Assembly: GCA_020427625.1 (NCBI GenBank)
Contig: JAGQOI010000327.1
Coordinates: 1 to 7,441, forward strand
Source: Phycisphaerales bacterium
Lineage (GTDB): Bacteria; Planctomycetota; Phycisphaerae; Phycisphaerales; SM1A02
Direction of reading: 5' to 3'
DNA length: 7,441 bases
The first letter of the stretch is position 1. Each line of letters opens with the position of its first letter. The notes under the pieces were generated by a model, which saw nothing but the letters and a program-made list of their open reading frames with translations, did no database searches and was not told the DNA's origin. The translations under genes were made by a program, and so were the position numbers. Below, piece after piece: positions 5,720 to 7,441 of the stretch.

Positions 5720-5743
5720 CGGCCTCGTGCGGACGAGCGGCCG
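5720..5743. terminator. GC-rich hairpin after the helicase gene, candidate terminator
   Basis: CGGC-CTCGT (5720-5728), loop GCGG, then ACGAG-(CG)-GCCG (5733-5743) form a 9-bp stem with a 2-base bulge. It starts 14 bases after the helicase stop, in the 112-base gap to the convergent MetE-like gene. No T-tract follows. Confidence 0.35.
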
Positions 5744-5817
5744 CGATGGTGTGCACCGCGACGCCGTCGTCAGGTCGCGACGCCGAAGCGCGCCCCGGAA
5801 GGTGACCGTGGGATGGC

Positions 5818-7020
5818 CTACCGGTCGGGGACGGGCGGCACGACATCGGTCTGGAGGGCGGGAATCGCCGCGGGGACGGGACGCGCCTCGACCCCGAGTT
5901 CGTCGAGCAGGATGTTGCGGGCCTGGGCGATCGCGGCGGTCTTGAAGAACGCGATGTCCCGATTGCAGCCCTGTCGACCGAATCCGCAGTCGGTGGACAG
6001 GATGAGCTGGCCGGGATCGATGTGCTTCAGCGCCAGGCGGCCTCGCGCGGCGACCTCTTCGGGCCGATCGACCTGGAGCGTGCGATGGCTCACGACGCCG
6101 ACGGCGATCTTCTTCGGCAGGCGGCCCTTCAGGCCGGCGAACATCTCGATCTCGCGGAAGTTGCGGTCGGTCATCTCGACCGTCCACACGTCGCCCTTGA
6201 GCGCGTGCATGTAGAGTTCGAACGACTCGCGGTAGCTGTCGTTGTCGATCACCCGCTGCATGTTCGGGTTGCCCCAGCAGGTGTGAATCCAGATCTCGAC
6301 GTCGTCGAGACCTTCGACCTCGCGATTGAAGGCCTCGACCATGAACGTCACCTCTTCGCTGGCCGCGCCGTAGGTGTTCGCCCAGAAGTGCAGCGTCGGT
6401 TCCTCGATCTGGATGCAGCGACAGCCGGCGTCGCGGAGCGCGAGCAACTCCTTGTTCATCGCCTCCGCCATGTCCCAGATGACCTGCCGGTGATCGGTGT
6501 ACGCGTCGGTGTAGAGATCGAGGAACAGGCCCATGACCTGCGAACAGCACGTGCCGAAGCGGACCGGCCGGTTCGCCCGCGCCTGCGCGAGACGCCAGAT
6601 CTTCGCGTAGTCGAGCGGACGATGCTCGATCCGGTCGACCACCCGCGGCCAGCGCCAGCCGGTGTAGATCTCGTTCAGCAGCGTGCCCGGCGGATAGCGC
6701 AGCCACGGCGAACGCGTCGCGTCCGACTGGAGGTAGTCGCCGTCGAGACCCGCCCAGCGCTGGAGCGGATAGTGATGCCACGAGCGGCCGGCCATGTCGT
6801 CGTCGCAGTGCAGGTCGCCGTGCGTGACGATGTCGAGGCCGGCCCGCTGCTCGTCCGCGATGACGACCGACAGCGCGTCGGTGAACTTCTCGCGATACCG
6901 CGTGTCCATCATGCAGGAGTCGAGCGGGCGTCCCCACATGCTGGCATCGAACCAGCGTGGGCGCGGCCACGACCCGGTGACGGTCGCGGGAAGAACCATG
7001 TCGCGCGTGACGGTGAGCAT
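5818..7020 (-). CDS. Stand-alone MetE-type (cobalamin-independent methionine synthase II family) protein
   Basis: The product is 400 residues and matches only the C-terminal catalytic half of MetE (about 750 residues in E. coli). The family fold opens with TGSWPRPRWF (15-24), read as the start of the TIM barrel. The zinc site is visible: His246 and Cys248 in IHTCWGN, a possible Glu282 in VEMTD, and Cys345 in STDCGFGRQG, matching the His-x-Cys, Glu, Cys ligands of MetE. Members bind a thiol substrate at zinc and alkylate it. Without the MetE N-terminal half, the methyl donor is unlikely to be the usual polyglutamyl methyl-folate. Epoxyalkane:coenzyme M transferase belongs to the same superfamily at similar size, so methionine synthesis is not proven. 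The ATG at 7020 has no Shine-Dalgarno site; ATG 6999 is an alternative. It follows the metallo-beta-lactamase gene after 88 bases. Confidence 0.85.
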   Translation of the reverse strand: MLTVTRDMVLPATVTGSWPRPRWFDASMWGRPLDSCMMDTRYREKFTDALSVVIADEQRAGLDIVTHGDLHCDDDMAGRSWHHYPLQRWAGLDGDYLQSDATRSPWLRYPPGTLLNEIYTGWRWPRVVDRIEHRPLDYAKIWRLAQARANRPVRFGTCCSQVMGLFLDLYTDAYTDHRQVIWDMAEAMNKELLALRDAGCRCIQIEEPTLHFWANTYGAASEEVTFMVEAFNREVEGLDDVEIWIHTCWGNPNMQRVIDNDSYRESFELYMHALKGDVWTVEMTDRNFREIEMFAGLKGRLPKKIAVGVVSHRTLQVDRPEEVAARGRLALKHIDPGQLILSTDCGFGRQGCNRDIAFFKTAAIAQARNILLDELGVEARPVPAAIPALQTDVVPPVPDR

Positions 7021-7073
7021 GGTGGCGGGACCCGTGCGATGGGGAGAGACGTGACGATCGGTCCGACCGGCGC

Positions 7074-7079
7074 AGCATA
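7074..7079 (-). promoter_or_regulatory. Candidate -10 element of the MetE-like gene
   Basis: The minus strand reads TATGCT in the 88-base gap behind the upstream gene, giving a leader of about 47 bases. No -35 match is seen, so read-through from the upstream gene is equally possible. Confidence 0.25.
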
Positions 7080-7108
7080 GCCGGAAGTCGGTGGCGGCGC
7101 GACGGCGC

Positions 7109-7441
7109 TCACACGTCGAAGACGGCGAGATCCTCGCCGACCGTGATGCGACCGTCGTAGGATCGCGCGACGTCGGCCCGGAGCGCGTCGAGCATCCCGG
7201 GTCCGCGGACGCGCATGCTCAGGTGCGTCAGGACGACGTGCTTCACGCCGGCCGCGGCCGCGAGCGGGCCGATCTGACCCGCCGACGGCAGCGTGCGTTC
7301 GGTCATGGCGCCGACGGCGGGATCCGCGACGGCGGATTCCGGGAAGTGACAGCACTGCACGAGCAGGTCGGCGTCGCGGGCGAGGTCGACGAGGCCCGGG
7401 CACGGCACGGTGTCGCCGCTGATCACCACGACCCGCCCGTC
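7109..7441 (-). CDS. Metallo-beta-lactamase fold hydrolase, C-terminal part (5' end outside window)
   Basis: The frame is open to the window edge, so only the last 110 residues are seen; the HxHxDH zinc motif lies outside. GRVVVISGDT carries the Asp that bridges the two zincs in this fold, and GVKHVVLTHLS carries the last zinc His. The order GDT, then a DADLLV strand, then GVKHVVLTHL is that of the RNase Z/arylsulfatase-like branch of the superfamily. The stretch before the last helix reads TERTLPSAGQIGPLA; relatives usually have a His (HTSPxxAGxxA type) where Leu stands here, so tRNA 3'-processing activity is doubtful. The family hydrolyses phosphodiesters, sulfate esters or lactones; the substrate here is unknown. 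It lies 88 bases upstream of the MetE-like gene on the same strand and may share its transcript. Confidence 0.8.
   Translation of the reverse strand, partial: DGRVVVISGDTVPCPGLVDLARDADLLVQCCHFPESAVADPAVGAMTERTLPSAGQIGPLAAAAGVKHVVLTHLSMRVRGPGMLDALRADVARSYDGRITVGEDLAVFDV

Noticed and set aside
3948..5846. 632-codon open frame antisense to the helicase gene
   Set aside because: The plus strand has all helicase motifs. The antisense product is an Arg/Asp/Val/Leu-rich mixture with no domain, as expected when a GC-rich coding strand is read in reverse.
5462..7078. 538-codon minus-strand frame overlapping the MetE-like gene in another frame
   Set aside because: It is an Arg-rich shadow; the zinc-site motifs of the MetE family are in the frame ending at 5818.
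6022..7080. 352-codon plus-strand frame opposite the MetE-like gene
   Set aside because: No domain is seen, and the composition is typical of a reverse-strand shadow (Val, Arg, Glu, Asp).

Overview
This GC-rich window looks like ordinary chromosome from a planctomycete, most likely of the Phycisphaerae. The main lineage clue is a small membrane protein carrying a C-x2-C-(A)YDLR-x6-RCPECG zinc ribbon, a motif I associate with that group. The assignment rests on recalled family knowledge plus base composition, not on a marker gene. No tRNA, rRNA, insertion sequence, integrase or CRISPR array is visible.

Layout from left to right: (1) the C-terminal end of a dienelactone hydrolase family protein (+, cut by the window edge). 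(2) Convergent to it, a secreted HExxH metallopeptidase-like protein (-) with a good Shine-Dalgarno site and a recognisable promoter. (3) Divergent from that, the zinc-ribbon membrane protein (+), whose start may be leaderless. (4) About 340 bases without a convincing gene and without a single TA dinucleotide. (5) Two tiny single- or double-pass membrane proteins (+) joined by an ATGA stop/start overlap. (6) Convergent to them, a PAPS-dependent sulfotransferase (-). (7) A 348-base divergent intergenic region with a perfect 20-bp palindrome, three 11-bp G-rich tandem repeats with a canonical G-quadruplex pattern, and a promoter for the next gene. (8) A CsdA/DeaD-type DEAD-box RNA helicase (+) with a Lys/Gly-rich tail. 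(9) Convergent to it, a stand-alone MetE-type zinc methyltransferase-like protein (-). (10) Upstream of that on the same strand, the C-terminal end of a metallo-beta-lactamase fold hydrolase (-, cut by the window edge).

The genes do not form an obvious pathway. Most are single transcription units in alternating orientation; only the two small membrane proteins, and possibly the hydrolase/MetE-like pair, look co-transcribed. Each of the three convergent junctions holds a GC-rich hairpin without a T-tract. I see no clear new multi-gene system. The items most worth a second look are the small overlapping membrane-protein pair, the repeat-rich control region between the sulfotransferase and helicase genes, and the true substrate of the MetE-like protein.
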